The translations under genes were made by a program, and so were the position numbers. Source: Hyperoodon ampullatus (Eukaryota; Chordata; Mammalia; Artiodactyla; Ziphiidae). From it: a stretch of 64,000 nt of DNA. The DNA lies in the NCBI GenBank assembly GCA_949752795.1, contig OX457056.1, forward strand, positions 178,026,428 through 178,090,427, written 5' to 3'. Below are positions 14,574 through 27,319 of this stretch, one piece after another (position 1 is the first letter of the stretch; every line of letters begins with the position of its first letter). The notes beneath the pieces are model-generated. The model had not been told where the DNA came from. It saw only the letters and a list, made by a program, of their open reading frames with translations, and did not search any database.

Positions 14574-14579
14574 AATAAA
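14574..14579 (+). promoter_or_regulatory. Candidate RBPJ poly(A) signal, proximal
   Basis: A canonical AATAAA with TTATTGTGGTCTTCT about 5-20 bases downstream, a plausible GU-rich element. It would give a 3' UTR of about 2 kb. Confidence 0.55.
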
Positions 14580-16463
14580 AGTTATTGTGGTCTTCTCTTT
14601 ACTGCAAGCCTTTTTAATTACTCACAGGCTGCATTATACTATATATAGCCTTTCTCTCTTTAAGTCTGCTCCCGTCACTAGCTTCTCTTGTAAGCTAATC
14701 CTGCCTCACACTTTAAATCTGTTTCAGTGACCAAGGGCAGAATTCATTGTGGCCTTATCTTTCTTTGTTTTAACTGTTTACTGGCTTTTTCTTGCAAACT
14801 TGCTTATTTCTGAGTAGTATTTATTCTTCTCTCTGTTGAGTCTGGAAGTAGTCTTTACACAGTGCTTTTTGTTCAGAGCGCCGAAATGTTTTCAGTGCTG
14901 CCTTACTTTGAATGGGCCACAAGTTTCCTCCACTTCCCAGGTTTGGTATTTAGTTACCAAATTATATTAAATTAACTGATAACAGATGAGATGCTTTTGA
15001 AGAACAAACTATTCCTACCCAGCATTGCAACTCAAAATAATTTTTTCAAGTTTATGGCTTTATTAAAATGAACTTTTGCTATTTTACTGCTTACCTATAT
15101 CTAATTTTGGCTCTTTGTTTATTTTAATAAGATAATTGAAATATTAGACTGTAAACCCTTTTCCTCTTTTTTTTTTGAAAAGTCCAAGAATATACTTATA
15201 CAGGCATTCTCCCCACACTATTTTATGACATTCTACATACCACAAACTAAAGACTGAAATGATTTGTCTGTTGTGGCTTATTGTTTACTAGTAGTTCTTT
15301 TGTCAGCTGATTAAAAATTTTTTTGTGAATTATTTTCAGTGTTTAATTTACAGGAGCCTTGTCCTCTGGTTATGGTAGAACACGGCCCCTCCTCCAATGG
15401 TGGCATTGTTAGAGATGCTGGTCATTTTCCCTTATAAAGACTCTCAGAATGGTAACCACTTCAGTTAAAGTATAGTACATTCAAGCTTTTTTTTTTTTTT
15501 AAGTTCTGTATTAGAAGTGTAGCCTATGCTCTTATGATTCTATGCAGTTTCTGAAAATATGCATAGAAGCTGAGTCTGTTATCCAATATGTTTTTATTAG
15601 TTCTGTTGAATTTGATCACGTAGATTGGGATGGCAAGCTAAAGGCTTTAAATATAAAATGCCCTTTTTATTTTAAATAATTTCAGAGTTGAACACTAGTA
15701 TAAAATTTACCCTGCTGCTGACATTTCTTAAACTGTGGCAACTAAAGGCATCCTCATATATGTATTAATTAGTGAAATATTTGTCACTCGTACTGCACAG
15801 ACTTATTTGCAATTGTAACTGGTTAGTTTTTTGTTTTTTGGGTTTTGTTTTTTTTTTAATGAAACTAGTACCATCTGTGCCCTCAATTTCCAACACAGTT
15901 TTTAAGAACTAAACTAACTAGTCATGTTTAATCAGATAATCCATGCAGGGGGTGGGGGGGTTCCTTTTTGAAACAAAATGTTATTCAATTATTAACCAAG
16001 TTACTTATTTTTGATTTCAAAAGCAGCTGTGTTTCTGATGAGTACTGAACAAATGTGTGTAATTTTCTGTGCCAGACTTTCGACTTTGTTTTCAAGCACT
16101 GTAATGTGGGATGATGGTTAGAAACAATAATATATTAGGGTTTCTATTTAACCCTTTCAGGACTGAACTGTATTTCCTTTTATTAATTTTTCCATGTGTT
16201 GTGATAAATGTTTGCCAGCATTCAGTACTGTGTTGGTCCAGATGTAGGTTTATATGCTCATTTTTAGCTTATTTCTTGTACCTTGCAGCATGCTCTATGC
16301 ATTCAGTCCTTAAGGGGTTTATTTTACAAACTGTGCACCTGTAAGGTTTATTAGCAATAAGATAGAAAATTGAGCAAGTTTATACCATAATTTTGTAGAA
16401 AAAAGAATCTGCTCAGTTCCATATTTCATCCATGAGAAACCTGCAATATGGGCAGTTTCAAGA

Positions 16464-16473
16464 AATAAATAAA
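16464..16473 (+). promoter_or_regulatory. Candidate RBPJ poly(A) signal, distal
   Basis: Two overlapping AATAAA hexamers (AATAAATAAA). A TTGTAAAAGTTTCTGTTGGA stretch lies downstream. It would give a 3' UTR of about 3.9 kb. Confidence 0.5.
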
Positions 16474-17149
16474 AAGGAAATGTAAACCATTGTAAAAGTT
16501 TCTGTTGGATGTGCCGGATGCATGTATTATCGTCTTTGATTTCAGGATACTTCATAGAGATAAAATTAAATTCCATATTACAGTTGGTATATTTACAGTC
16601 TTACCTTGCTATCTAATCTACATCACATCAAAGTGATGGCTGTGCTGATTTTTTTTTTTTAATGTTTTAAACTACACAGTGCTTTAAAAAGAGAAAGTTT
16701 TTTTTGCGGGGGCTGGTTCTTCCTTCTTCACGGGGAAATGGGCTTCGCCACTCAAGGGTTGTCTCCCAATTCAGGAACTTTTCGAGCTAATCTCAACAAG
16801 ATTGGAGAGCATTATTTAACAGTAGCTTGCCTTTCCAGTGTAAGGTTGTCATTTGGTTTGGTGTTTGAAAGAACATAGAATGTTTTTTCCTTTTTGGTGG
16901 GAGCTCCTCGTTGGAGAGAAAGCGTACTTTGTTTAATAGGGAAAGTAAAGGAGGGAAGTTGCATATTTTTTCAGTCATAACAAGTTCATTTATCTGACCT
17001 CCCCCAAAAGAAAAAAATATAAGCAAAGTTATCAGGATTTTTGCTAAATACATCTAAAAATAGTGATTGTTAAATGATTTAGAAACAATATAGTTGGAAT
17101 TTGAGTTGTGAGGCTTTAATGGCTAGGATTGGTAATAGCTTCTTTTTTT

Positions 17150-17262
17150 AAAAAAACTTTATTTATTTATTTATTTTACAGTAGGTCTTTGTTAGTTATC
17201 TATTTTAAATATAGCTGTGTGTGCATGTCAGTTCCAAACTCCCAGTCTATGTATAGATTGGG
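17150..17262 (-). mobile_element. L1 3' end fragment, antisense
   Basis: A T/A-rich tail (ACTTTATTTATTTATTTATT) is followed by TTGTTAGTTATCTATTTTAA and CAGTTCCAAACTCCCAGTC. This is the reverse of the last ~100 bases of artiodactyl L1 3' UTRs. Confidence 0.55.
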
Positions 17263-17943
17263 TAATAGCTTCTTGGTTTAGAATTTAGATGGGAATAATA
17301 TGTTTCTACCCCTTGTTATAAATAGTATATGATCACTTTCTAAGCAACCTAAAGAAAGGTCCATTAAGTGTATAAATGTGTATATCTTTTGTCCTTGAAC
17401 CCGAGGATGGTTGCCAGTTAAAAACATGCAGAGGGCAAGCTACATCAGGTGCTAGTGGTGAGGGATCACAGAAGCAAGTCCTCTCCTTAAACAAACAAAA
17501 ATCTCGAAAGATACAGTACAAAAAACCCTGAAAAACCCTAGTTTAGTGCTAGACAGCAATGAGGACAACAAATTAAGTTGATGTATGTAAAGTACAAATG
17601 AGGTGCTTCATCTTGACCTACAGGTTAGACCCTAAAGCGTACGGCTGGGGGATAGAACTGGTGCCACAGCTCCCGTAGGACCTGCAAGATTGGACAGCTA
17701 TACACAGTTCTCTGTGTTAAGGATAAGGTTTTTTGTGTGCCTGGCACACAGGTGTTCAATAAATAGTGTAAGGTGTCATGCACACATATGTAAGAAATCA
17801 TGACTCATCTTGGTTTAAAGAAAAGGCAGGTAAGTATTATCTAATACAGAAAAGGAACAAGGTTTTAACTCTATAACAAGAAACATTCATGATGAACACA
17901 GCTATGTTGTTTTATAATGGAATTTATAGAATGTTTTGCTTTG

Positions 17944-18731
17944 CGGAAGTAGCACTTTATTTTTAAAATTTTTATTCTTATTGTTTTTTTACATTGGGCC
18001 ACTTGTTTTACTGGATCTTTGCTGGTGGACCACTTTCTTACACCTGGGGGACTTAGGCCTTTGAGGGACAAGACTGGGCTGCAAATGCAGCCTCGTGTCA
18101 GTGCCCTTCAGGTCTTTTTACCCGTATGCCTGAGCCAAAACTCCCCTCAAGTCTCGATTGCCCAGGGGAGAGCAAAATCCTTTTACTGACACAGTGAAAT
18201 CTAAAGGCATCTAGAACCAAGCATGCAGTAAGGGCAAGCCTGAGAATGCCGAAGAGGGATGGTGGTCCCTTTCCTGTGGGATGAAAACAGGCCGGGTGGG
18301 TCCAGCACGATGGACGGGGTTGGGGGCTCGGCCAGGTGGTTCGTGGTCATGGGCTGGCTCCATACCAGCCGCAGCATCTCGCGTCCTCCAGCCAGGCTTT
18401 GGGGGTCCCAGTCCCAAGGCTCCAGATCATGTGGAACAGCCACTGCCTCAACCAGCTCCACACGTTAGGCTCGTGGCCGTGAGGCACGTCTCCAGCTGGA
18501 TGAGGGTCTGGTTGTGTGCCTCGACGCGGGCCAGGTCCGAGTCCAGGTGGCCAAAGAGGGGCTCCTCCTGGTCCTCTTCTATGTAGAATTCCAAAGGAAA
18601 GGTAAAGTTTTCAGGCACCATCCACCACGGCTTGATCTCCATGTCCTACCGCTCCCAGCCAATTCTGAATAGGGCCAAGTCCAGGAACTTATCCCAACAG
18701 GACCTAGAGAAATCTCGGAAGTAGCACTTTA
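17944..18731 (-). pseudogene. KHDC1: KHDC1-like processed pseudogene
   Basis: The minus strand from 18642 encodes KPWWMVPENFTFPLEFYIEE and LFGHLDSDLARVEAHNQTL, the atypical KH domain of the KHDC1/DPPA5/OOEP family of oocyte and early-embryo proteins. After about 64 residues the frame is lost; the family's next motif, read as QWLFHMIWSLG, continues in another frame near 18420-18450. The copy is intronless and ends in a decayed T-rich stretch (17960-18000, the old poly(A)). It is bounded by 16-bp direct repeats CGGAAGTAGCACTTTA (17944-17959 and 18716-18731). It is a retroposed, frameshifted copy. Family assignment is firmer than the exact parent gene. Confidence 0.75.
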
Positions 18732-19161
18732 AAAGGTGGAATTCTATGACAAGTTTTTTTAAAAGGTAAGTATGAGGTTTAGGTGTGTATCAGGTTCTTT
18801 CTGGCATGATTGATTGTAGTTCCTGCTTTTCACCTCCTCGTATTCTACTACCCTGCTCATTGAGTACAGTTAACATGCAGGTCCATCATTTCTGGCATCT
18901 CTGCCTGGTCGATATTTCCACTGGTGCTGAAATCCCAAACTCAATCCAGAACGCCACCCCTGCCCCATCTTCTTCATATAAAGGAGTAAAGAGTGTGATG
19001 AGGTCATTCCCAGCAGCCTCTTGGGCTGTCTTTGGCAGCTGTTCTTTTATCCTGAAACGAAGTTTTCTCCCCACAAGGCTGATCTTTGTCCTTGCTCACA
19101 ACACAACACAAAATCGGTGATCGTGGTTTTCCCCTGCTCCTTAAACCTCACAACAGAGTTC

Positions 19162-19377
19162 CTTTTTTTTTTTTTTTTTTTTTTGCGGTATGCGGTCCTC
19201 TCACTGTTGTGGCCTCTCCTGTTGCGGAACACAGGCTCCGGACGCGCAGGCTCAGCAGCCATGGCTCACAGGCCCAGCCGCTCCGCGACATGTGTGATCT
19301 TCCCGGACCGGGGCACGAACCCGTGTCCCCTGCATCGGCAGGCGGACTCTCAACCACTGCACCACCAGGGAAGCCCC
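19162..19377 (-). mobile_element. CHR-type SINE, minus strand
   Basis: A T-tail of over 20 bases at the left, the B-box and head CCACCAGGGAAGCCCC at the right. It is flanked by CACAACAGAGTTC and CACAACTGAGTTC (19149-19161, 19378-19390). Confidence 0.93.
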
Positions 19378-19754
19378 CACAACTGAGTTCTTAATTCACG
19401 TACTTTGATGACACAATGAAAAGTTTTGGAAAGTGATTGTGATTCGAAGATAGTCATCGTGACTTTAATCACCGATTGTCCCAGGGAGTAGCTCTGACAG
19501 TTGTCAGCTGAGAATTTTAGTGTAGCTGGTAAGATTCCAAAGGTGCAAATGGTGTGATCTTTGAAAAGACCCTCAGGTGAAGGATAATGGAATATGCATC
19601 TCTTTGCTTAGAAGCATAAATATCTATCCTTATTATTTCTGGGTAGTGCCAGAGGTTGGAATTAGTTAAGACACAACCAGGAATTTTTAAATGGCCAGTA
19701 ATGTTCTAGGCTCTGAGCTCATTCAGGGTGTGGCCATTTCTTAAAACATTTTCA

Positions 19755-20108
19755 CTGAGGGCTTGTCTTAGTCTGCTCAGGCTGCCATAATAAAGTACTG
19801 GGTGGCTTTAAACAACAGAAATTGATTTTTCTTATGGTTCTGAGGGCTGGAAGTCTGAGATCAAGGTGCCAACATGGTCAGGTTCTGGTGAGGACACTTA
19901 CTGGTTTGCCGATGGCTACCTTTCTTGCTGTGTGCTCACATGGCACAGAGAGAGACATCTCTGTCTCTTCTTAAGCCCACAGCCCTTAGGACCCCATCTT
20001 TATGACCTCATTTAACTTAAATTACCTCCTAAAGGCCCATCTCCAGATACTGTCACATTGGGATTTAGGGCTTCAGCATGAAATTTGGGGGAGAACAGTC
20101 CATAGCAG
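19755..20108 (-). mobile_element. MaLR-like LTR, antisense
   Basis: It starts CTTGTCTTAGTCTGCTCAGG and continues with GGGTGGCTTTAAACAACAGAAATT. It has the TCTGAGGGCTGGAAGTCTGA block and ends AGAACAGTCCATAGCAGG. This is the reversed form of the MST/MLT1-type LTRs. Related copies lie at 40250-40620 and 41671-41990. Confidence 0.6.
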
Positions 20109-20299
20109 GGCCCTTCCGAAAAACTTTCTGGGTTACACTTTCAGTATACTGGATATCAATCTATAGGGTGGTATTTAGGTTTCCTGCATTTTTAAGTTCT
20201 GGTTGGGGATTCTCAACAGTTAGCCAAGACAATGAATAGACTTGGGCTGAGGGACAAGGGGAGAGGCAAGATTGAGGGAGAAGTCACTTTGGCCACTTG

Positions 20300-20450
20300 T
20301 GAATTGTTTTATGGCCATTATTTAATCCTCACCACAGCGCTATGAGCTAATATGCTTGTTTTAGAGGTGAAGACACAGGCTCAGGACTTGCCCAAGGTCA
20401 TATGTTAAATTTGGCAGAGCTGGGATTCAGATGCGGGCTCAGGTGAATCA
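20300..20450 (+). repeat. MIR SINE fragment
   Basis: The phrases 'TTTAATCCTCACCACAGCGC', 'GAAGACACAGGCTCAGGACTTGC' (20370-20392) and 'GGTCATATGTTAAATTTGG' follow the MIR order. Confidence 0.6.
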
Positions 20451-20479
20451 GTCACGCTCAAGTGCCGCGCGAGACGTCT

Positions 20480-23400
20480 CGGTCACAAAGGCGCAGGGAC
20501 TAGCGTTTCTAGGAGCTGGTTCTGTGACAAGTTCTGTCTTCTTAAGGAACTTTATAGGGAACAGCCATTCTATTTCAGTCCTCACATTTCACAGTTGAGA
20601 AAAACCGAGCCCTAGAGAAGTTGAAATACCCAAACATGATTATGGATTGAAAATGCTTTATTCACTTGAAAGTGCTATCCAGTTGCCGGGTGTTCATTTG
20701 TTTTTAGTAGTATTTTAGTATCATGACCTCTTGGTTAATGTTCTTAGTCCCCCTGGCCAAGCCTTACACATAAATATGTGCTAAATTATACAACTCTAGA
20801 GAGAATTCGAAATCTATGAACCTATTCAAGTTCATTGAAGCACTGGAGGGAAATGATAAAAATAATGATAAAAACAACTTCAAAATCTTTCCATCTTCCA
20901 GGTGAAGATAATGGATCTTCATCTCTGAATAAGTCTAACAGTTAATTCAAACTTCAATGGATTTCTGGACCTCATATGAGTAAGAGCAGAGCTCAGAGAC
21001 CAGAGTGTGAAACAATGACCTGAGTGGTGTTCAAATCATAAATGTCCTCGGGGTGGCAGATTCAGCAGCTTGCCACTGCTCATTCATCTCATTCATAGTT
21101 GGGGAGTAAATGACACACAACACTTGGGAGGAAGCACGCATGAAGAGCCCTTAGCCATTGTCCTGTATTTACCTGAGAGCCCAGGTATCTGCTGTGGTTG
21201 CTCTCCATCCAGCTCAGGAGGCGGCTTGACCTGGGTCTTCCAGGATCTTTGTGAGCTTAGTCCTCAGGCTTTTTGCTGCTCATTCAAAAAAACAGTGATA
21301 TGGTGGTTTTGCATTTAATACTTCAAAGATTTGAAAATATACACCTTCAATATGATAGCCATTATTAGAGTTACAAGAGTTAAGTCAGAAACCAAACCTG
21401 GCTAACCTAGGGAAAGAAGAGGATTTTGTAAGAATAACAGAAGCTCAAGGATTGAAGGGCAGCCTGGATCACACTTAGAAATACAAGGAAGGCAGCTCCT
21501 GTGAGTTAAGCAACCCTGGATCGTAGGAGTGGTCTGCTCAGGGAGCCGCTGCTGTGAGCGTTCCCTCTTTTCTTTTATCCTTCAGTCAGCTGCTTCAGAT
21601 TCAATTTTGCAGATGAGAGCAACCGGCCATGTGAACCTAGGTCACTTGCCTGTTCCTGTGCACTTAGAGGAAGGGTCAGTTAAAAGGAACCTCTAGGGGC
21701 TCTTTGGTTTGTGTGATCACAGGCCTAGATTTAGAACCAACAGGGGAAGAGATAATTCCCCGAAAAGGAATTTGAGGTTGCTGGGTTTGGGGAATAGGTG
21801 CCAGGGAGCTCCTCTAGAGGGCTACAGACAAATTCTGTAGTCAAATGTATTAAGTGTATTCTCTGTGCTCAGGGCTTTACATGAAATATTTCTTATTCCT
21901 CAAACTTCTGAGTCAATTTAATAGGCAGTTTTGAAAAGGATGCTCAGATGATGAGCTGCATCATCAAAACCCCTCCCAACTCCTCTAGCCTTCCAGCCTT
22001 CCCGAGAAATGCCCATTCCGCAGGATGAGCTCTCGGGAACTCTGACCTGCTTTTCCCACCCCCATGGCAGCTGATAGAACCACTGGAGAGACTTCCTCAT
22101 GCTTTCTGCAGGTGATTGGGCAAGAAGCAAACAGGAGATCTCAGGGACCTCGTTTTGACTTGTCAACATTGACATGTCAACTGAGAAGCAAAGAACTGGT
22201 TTGCAGGGAGAAGAATGAAACAGACATCCAAAGAAAAGTGGGAGCATTCCCAGTTCCCACCCCTTTCTGAGGCTCAGCTATATTCCTGCCCTTGAGTTCC
22301 AAGAGATAACCCATTATTTTTATCATTTCCCTTCAGTGCTTCAATTAACTTGAATAGGTTCCTATTACTTGCAACTGGTGTCCTAATAGGAAAGTCTTGC
22401 CTTTATTACCTTCATTTCATCGATAAAGAAATTAAGAAAAAGGCAAGGGTCATTTTTAGGGTTCTGCAGCCTTAAGTGGCAAAGCCTTGATTCAAGCCCA
22501 GGCCCTCTGGATCTGAGTGAGTTAGGGAAGGTAAGGGTTTGGAGACAGTACCAACATCTAGGGGAGCATCGAGATGGGAGCATTTGAACAGTGTCTCAAA
22601 GAGTGAGGCAGTCCAGGATTTCAACAGGAAGGAGTGGATGGGCTGATGGAAGGCAAGGAGTGTAGTCCAGGCAGGTTCCCTAGTGTAATGGAACCATGCG
22701 AGCAGTAGGAATTGATTATTTCATGACTGTGTATAAATTTAACAGGTTACCAGGGTCCAATAGGTAGAATCTCCTGCCATGTCTGTTAGGGGGAATGGTT
22801 CTCTGCACTTTCCTTGTGGGAGGGACCTACCATTTGGTAAGATTCCTGGCCTCTGCCCTTTACTCAGTATTAATAACTTTGCTGAATGAGTTAATTTATT
22901 TCTTCTCCAGCCAGGAACTGAAGATATGTAATAAAATCCTGCTTCATGGGGCTTTCCTTCTAGTGGGGAGAGACAGGCAAAAGTAAATACAGGTATATGT
23001 CTATGCATGTTTACGTATTAAAGGGCTCCTACTGAAAATGTCACCATCTCAAGCCCAGAGATAATGGAATCTGACCATCAAAAGACCTCCGCAGCATCCA
23101 GGGGCATCTATGGGTGAGAATTACTGTGTCCTGGAGGTACTGAGTAGGTAACATTCAATATAAAAACCTGTTGTCTCTAACGAGTACTTCGCCGACCATT
23201 TCAGTGGAGCTGCTGTACACACATCACAGTCGTGTGCAGCCCGCTGAGGAACTTAGGCTCGTCCTTGTTGTCTTTCTTGGGGTCCCTTTCAGTCACCTTG
23301 CAGTAAACCCTGGGCACATGTACATAGGGCAGGGTGAGGGGCTGTGAGCTGTGGGCGGTCGAGAGATGACTACAGGACAGTTTCTGCCCGGGAAAGCCCA

Positions 23401-25630
23401 TCTGGAAGCAGGCTGTGACTGGGATGCTCATGTGCCAGGAGGACTCAACTTACATGGGCTCTGGGAAGCTTCCAGAGAGAGCTCCTCCTCAGAGAAGAGC
23501 CAACCCTGGTGGAGGCCGGGATAGAGAAGCAAGGCTGGGGGGAGGCGGGAGCCCTGCAGGGGCCCTGGTGCCCACACCACAGTTTTCTGCCATCTCTGCT
23601 GGTTCGATTAAAGCGTGGCCTCTCCCTACCCGGGGATGCAGCTGGAGGGAGGTTGCAGAGGGAGGAAGGCAAGAGATAGAGTCACGTAGGCTCATTCTGA
23701 GACACCTATTAAACTTCAAGTTAGAAAGGCAAGTAAGCAGGTAGATCTCCAGATCGGGAGCTCAGGGCGCTCTGTGCTGGAGATACACGTTTGGGAGTCA
23801 ATCACATGTAGACGGGGTTTAAAGCCATCAGGCTGATGAGATCTCGGGGGAGGAGAATAGGTAGAAAAGAAGTCCAAGACCAACCCCTGCCCAATAGTCC
23901 ATGTTTAAATAGTGTTTCTCAAACTTTTTTGTGCTAGACTCCCCCAGGGGAGAGTGTTGAAATTCGAGTCTGACTCTGTAGGTCAGTGGGCGTGGGTCTT
24001 GAGATCTTGCATTTCTAATGATGCTGCATTGGTAATGCAGGTCTAGGGACCCCACCTGGAGTAGCGAGGCCCTCACTTACACGCAGACAGAAATGGGAAT
24101 GATTGGCGAAAAGGGTAACATGCCTCTTTGATTCGTAAAAGTGATCGTTTCTAGCTAACATCATTGTTTTCCAAGTCAGCATTAACTCACTAATAATGGT
24201 TTTAGAATTAACCTTATTGTTTTTGAAGCACAGAGTCAAGATTTCTCTCTACCCTTGAGAAGACTTTCTGTTACCACACTGCAAATGGGCTCATCACATT
24301 CTCCTTACAGGGCTGATAATGCGGCCTGTCTAAAGATCGAAGTGCTCATGTGCAATCATAGTCATGAGGCAAAGAGGCCTGCATTATGTAACCATGTGCC
24401 ATAAACTCCAGAGCCTTAGAGCATCCAAGACGAAAGTTAGAGGGATGCTGAAGGGCACCCGAGTTTTAAAACTCTTTGGTTTGCGGGGGAAAAAAAAACC
24501 CCTCATTTTTAATTGTGTTCCCTTACTCCTGAGTGCAATTCTACAAATTCAGAGAGACAAAATTATCACAAAAACCTAAAACCCAAATGAGTGGCATCCG
24601 GGTGCTAATGAGATTTCAGACAGACAACCCTCAGAACTGAGAGAGGCAGACCCTTCACTTAAGCTTCTCCGCAGAGAAACTTTCTGTGGCCTGGCTCTAA
24701 GAAGTCCATGTTTTCTTCCCCTCCCTGTGATTTTCGATCCAAATGGAACAAACAATACACAGGTTCCTTCCAGGGATGGGATATAGATGCCAGGTGAGCA
24801 GAGAAGCAAAATAAGAGTGAGAGATCCTCAGAAATGTTATGGGCCCAAAGGCGCGCACGTGCACACAAACACACACACACACACACAACCACTCTCCTGC
24901 TCTGATAATATTTCAACCAAACCAAGGAGTCTTTTTTTGGAGTATGATGTTTAACGTTTTCTATCTGTCATGTGATTTCAACACTAGCCAAGTGTGTGTA
25001 AAGAGCAAAGCTTTGGGCACATTTACTGGAGTTTGGTTCACCAAGGACAAGTAGAGGAAGACTTGGCTTTGTGTGTTGGTGCTGGAGCCCGGGGCAACCT
25101 GAAGTTTTTCTTTTGTATTTTTTCCTTTTTAACCTTTGTCACAAACGTGGAGGTATTCTAAAAGATGGAAAGCAGCATGTTAAAGCATATGAAATACTTT
25201 GTTTTCTGAGCTGTTAGAGAAACATGTTTGCAAGCCCACATTTTATTAGTTAAATGTGAGTGGTTTATTACAGCGTGGCTTTGGAACATTGTCCATCCCT
25301 TTTACTCACTTGACACAGCTGATTACGCCCCTCAGCTCTGAGACTCTCTTTTCTCTTGGCCTCCAGGACACCAAGCTTTCTGGCTGTTCGTTCTCAGTCT
25401 GCCTTGCTGGTTCCTTCTCAGCTCCCCAGCCTGCAAACCTCAGGTGGTCCCAGAGAGAAGACCGATCCCCTCCGCCTCCCCTACCATACACTCTCCCCGC
25501 CGTGGTGTCTCCCGTCTCAGGTCTTTATGGGGGTGACTCCCCAGGGCATATTTCCTGACTTCTCACCTGAACTCCAGAATTGTAGATATAACGGCTTGCT
25601 TGACATCTGAAGGCTAATAGGCATCTCAGG
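20480..25630. other. Intergenic stretch with no supported gene
   Basis: I see no exon, complete ORF or clear young repeat here apart from the (CA)n run near 24862. A short minus-strand reading frame at 23201-23431 is open over 76 codons but I recognise nothing in it. Scattered MIR/L2-like phrases are too decayed to delimit. Confidence 0.4.
24862..24888. repeat. (CA)n microsatellite
   Basis: About 11 CA units, the first part interrupted (CACACAAACACACACA). A short dinucleotide repeat likely to vary in length. Confidence 0.9.
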
Positions 25631-25639
25631 CTTCGATCT

Positions 25640-26115
25640 GAAACCAGCCCCTGTTTCCTCCCTTCCCCCGCCATTCTTCCCCTTTCCTTAAACGGCGCCT
25701 GTTCCGTGGTTCCAATCGCTCGGGGAAAGAAGCTCGAAGGCAAGGTTGTTGACTGTCTCTCGCTCTCGAGCCCCACATCCAGTCCATCAGGAAAGCCAGT
25801 CAGTGGCTCCTTCAAAATATGTTCAAACTCTGACCCCTTCTCACCACTTCCACCAGCGAGAGCCAAGCCGCCATCGGCTCTCACGGGGCGTATTACAGCC
25901 GCTTTCTAACCACTCCTCCACCTTCCTACCTTGCCTTCTTAGAGTCTATTCTCCACAGCGGCCAAAGTGGGTCTTTGCAAATGTGTCCCTCTGCTGCTTA
26001 AAGACCTCCACTGACTTCCCATCTTGCTCGGAGTAAAATCCAAAGTCCTCCTGGTGCCCCTCACCTTCTGCCTTGCTACCTCTTGGTCCTCATTTTCTGT
26101 TTCTTGACTTAATTT
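25640..26115. repeat. L2 LINE fragment
   Basis: The wording 'CCTGCTGCTTAAAGACCTCC', 'CTTCCCATCTTGCTCGGAGT' and 'CAAAGTCCTCCTGGTGCCCC' is characteristic of L2 3' regions. No open frame of the LINE survives. Confidence 0.55.
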
Positions 26116-26197
26116 AAACATTATCTGTCAACTTTCCTGCGGTGGCAGCTGAGAATTTTGCTTGCCTCCACCCTGATTCCCATTCCTCTCTTACTTT

Positions 26198-26398
26198 TTT
26201 TTTTTTTGCGGTACACAGGCCTCTCACTGTTGTGGCCTCTCCCGTTGCGGAACACAGGCTCCGGACGCGCAGGCTCAGCGGCCATGGCTCACGGGCCCAG
26301 GCTCTCCGCGGCATGTGGGATCTTCCTGGACTGGGGCACGAACCCGTGTCCCCTGCATCGGCAGGCAGACTCCCAACCACTGCGCCACCAGGGAAGCC
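26198..26398 (-). mobile_element. CHR-type SINE, minus strand
   Basis: T-tail then GCGGTACACAGGCCTCTCAC through to CCACCAGGGAAGCC. It is flanked by perfect repeats CCTCTCTTACTTT (26185-26197 and 26399-26411). Confidence 0.93.
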
Positions 26399-26964
26399 CC
26401 TCTCTTACTTTCTTTCCTCCAAATATAATACAGTTTTTATTTAAGTCATTGGTCAGTGCTTACTATGGTTGTTTAATTATTCACTCTTGAAAATACACAG
26501 TAATATAGATAGGATACTATAATTATGTTTCCTCTTTAGTATAACTTTTTGTTTTTCCTGAAGTTAACACAAGTGTCATTTTTCTCCCCCACTACCCCTA
26601 CTCAGTTTTCTATACACCTACTCTCTCTTTATTTCCAAATGTTCCATAAGATTCATTAAGTCTAAATTTTCACTATGTGCCAGGCAGTCTTCTTGGCACT
26701 GAAGATCATCAGTGAGCAAACTAATTAAATCCCTGCCTTCGTGAAGCTTATATTTGTTTAAATAAGCATCATTGTTATTTTCCAAATATGCAAACATGTC
26801 AGATAATCATTAAAATCATTATTTTTCCTTAGAAAGTCATCCTTCCAGAGACCTCTAACTGCTGTTTGTCCTATGGGCCTTTTCCTTTTTAAGCTGTCTT
26901 TCCTTACAGTTGATTTGTGTGGTTCTATTTGTTTGTTTGTTTTCCCCCTCTCTGGAAGATTTTA

Positions 26965-26967
<3 letters not shown>

Positions 26968-27003
<36 letters not shown>

Positions 27004-27194
27004 TGGTACGTAGGCCTCTCACTGTTGTGGTCTCTCCCGTTGCGGAGCACAGGCTCCGGACATGCAGGCTCAGCGGCCATGGCTCACGGGCCCAGCTGCT
27101 CTGCGGCATGTGGGATCCTCCCAGACCGGGGCACGAACCCGTGTCCCCTGCATCAGAAGGCAGACTCTCAACCACTGCGCCACCAGGGAAGCCC
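26968..27194 (-). mobile_element. CHR-type SINE with a 35-T tail, minus strand
   Basis: The + strand shows 35 uninterrupted T (26968-27002), then the SINE body to CCACCAGGGAAGCCC. TAGGATTTTTT occurs on both sides (from 26963 and 27195). The unbroken tail suggests a young copy. Confidence 0.92.
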
Positions 27195-27319
27195 TAGGAT
27201 TTTTTTCAATCCTTGGTTTCTAAAATTGTATACTGACATACATGTGTTGCTGTACACTATTTTTTTTTTCAAACACATGCTAGACATTCACTGGGTGCTT
27301 TCAAAATAGATATTTATGA

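Larger units (their letters stand above)
12586..16580 (+). other. RBPJ: RBPJ 3' UTR (probable extent)
   Basis: This stretch of about 4 kb follows the RBPJ stop, is AT-rich and carries no recognisable SINE or L1. That is unusual in a window with an insertion every 3 kb or so and suggests constraint. Poly(A) signals AATAAA occur at 14574-14579, with a GT-rich element just after, and as an overlapping pair at 16464-16473. Transcripts could end about 14.6 kb or 16.5 kb. Which site is used cannot be told from the sequence. Confidence 0.7.

Noticed and set aside
23201..23431. Minus-strand 76-codon frame (PRVYCKVTERDPKKDNKDEP)
   Set aside because: The composition is gene-like, but no family is recognised and stops flank it closely; too weak to list as a pseudogene.
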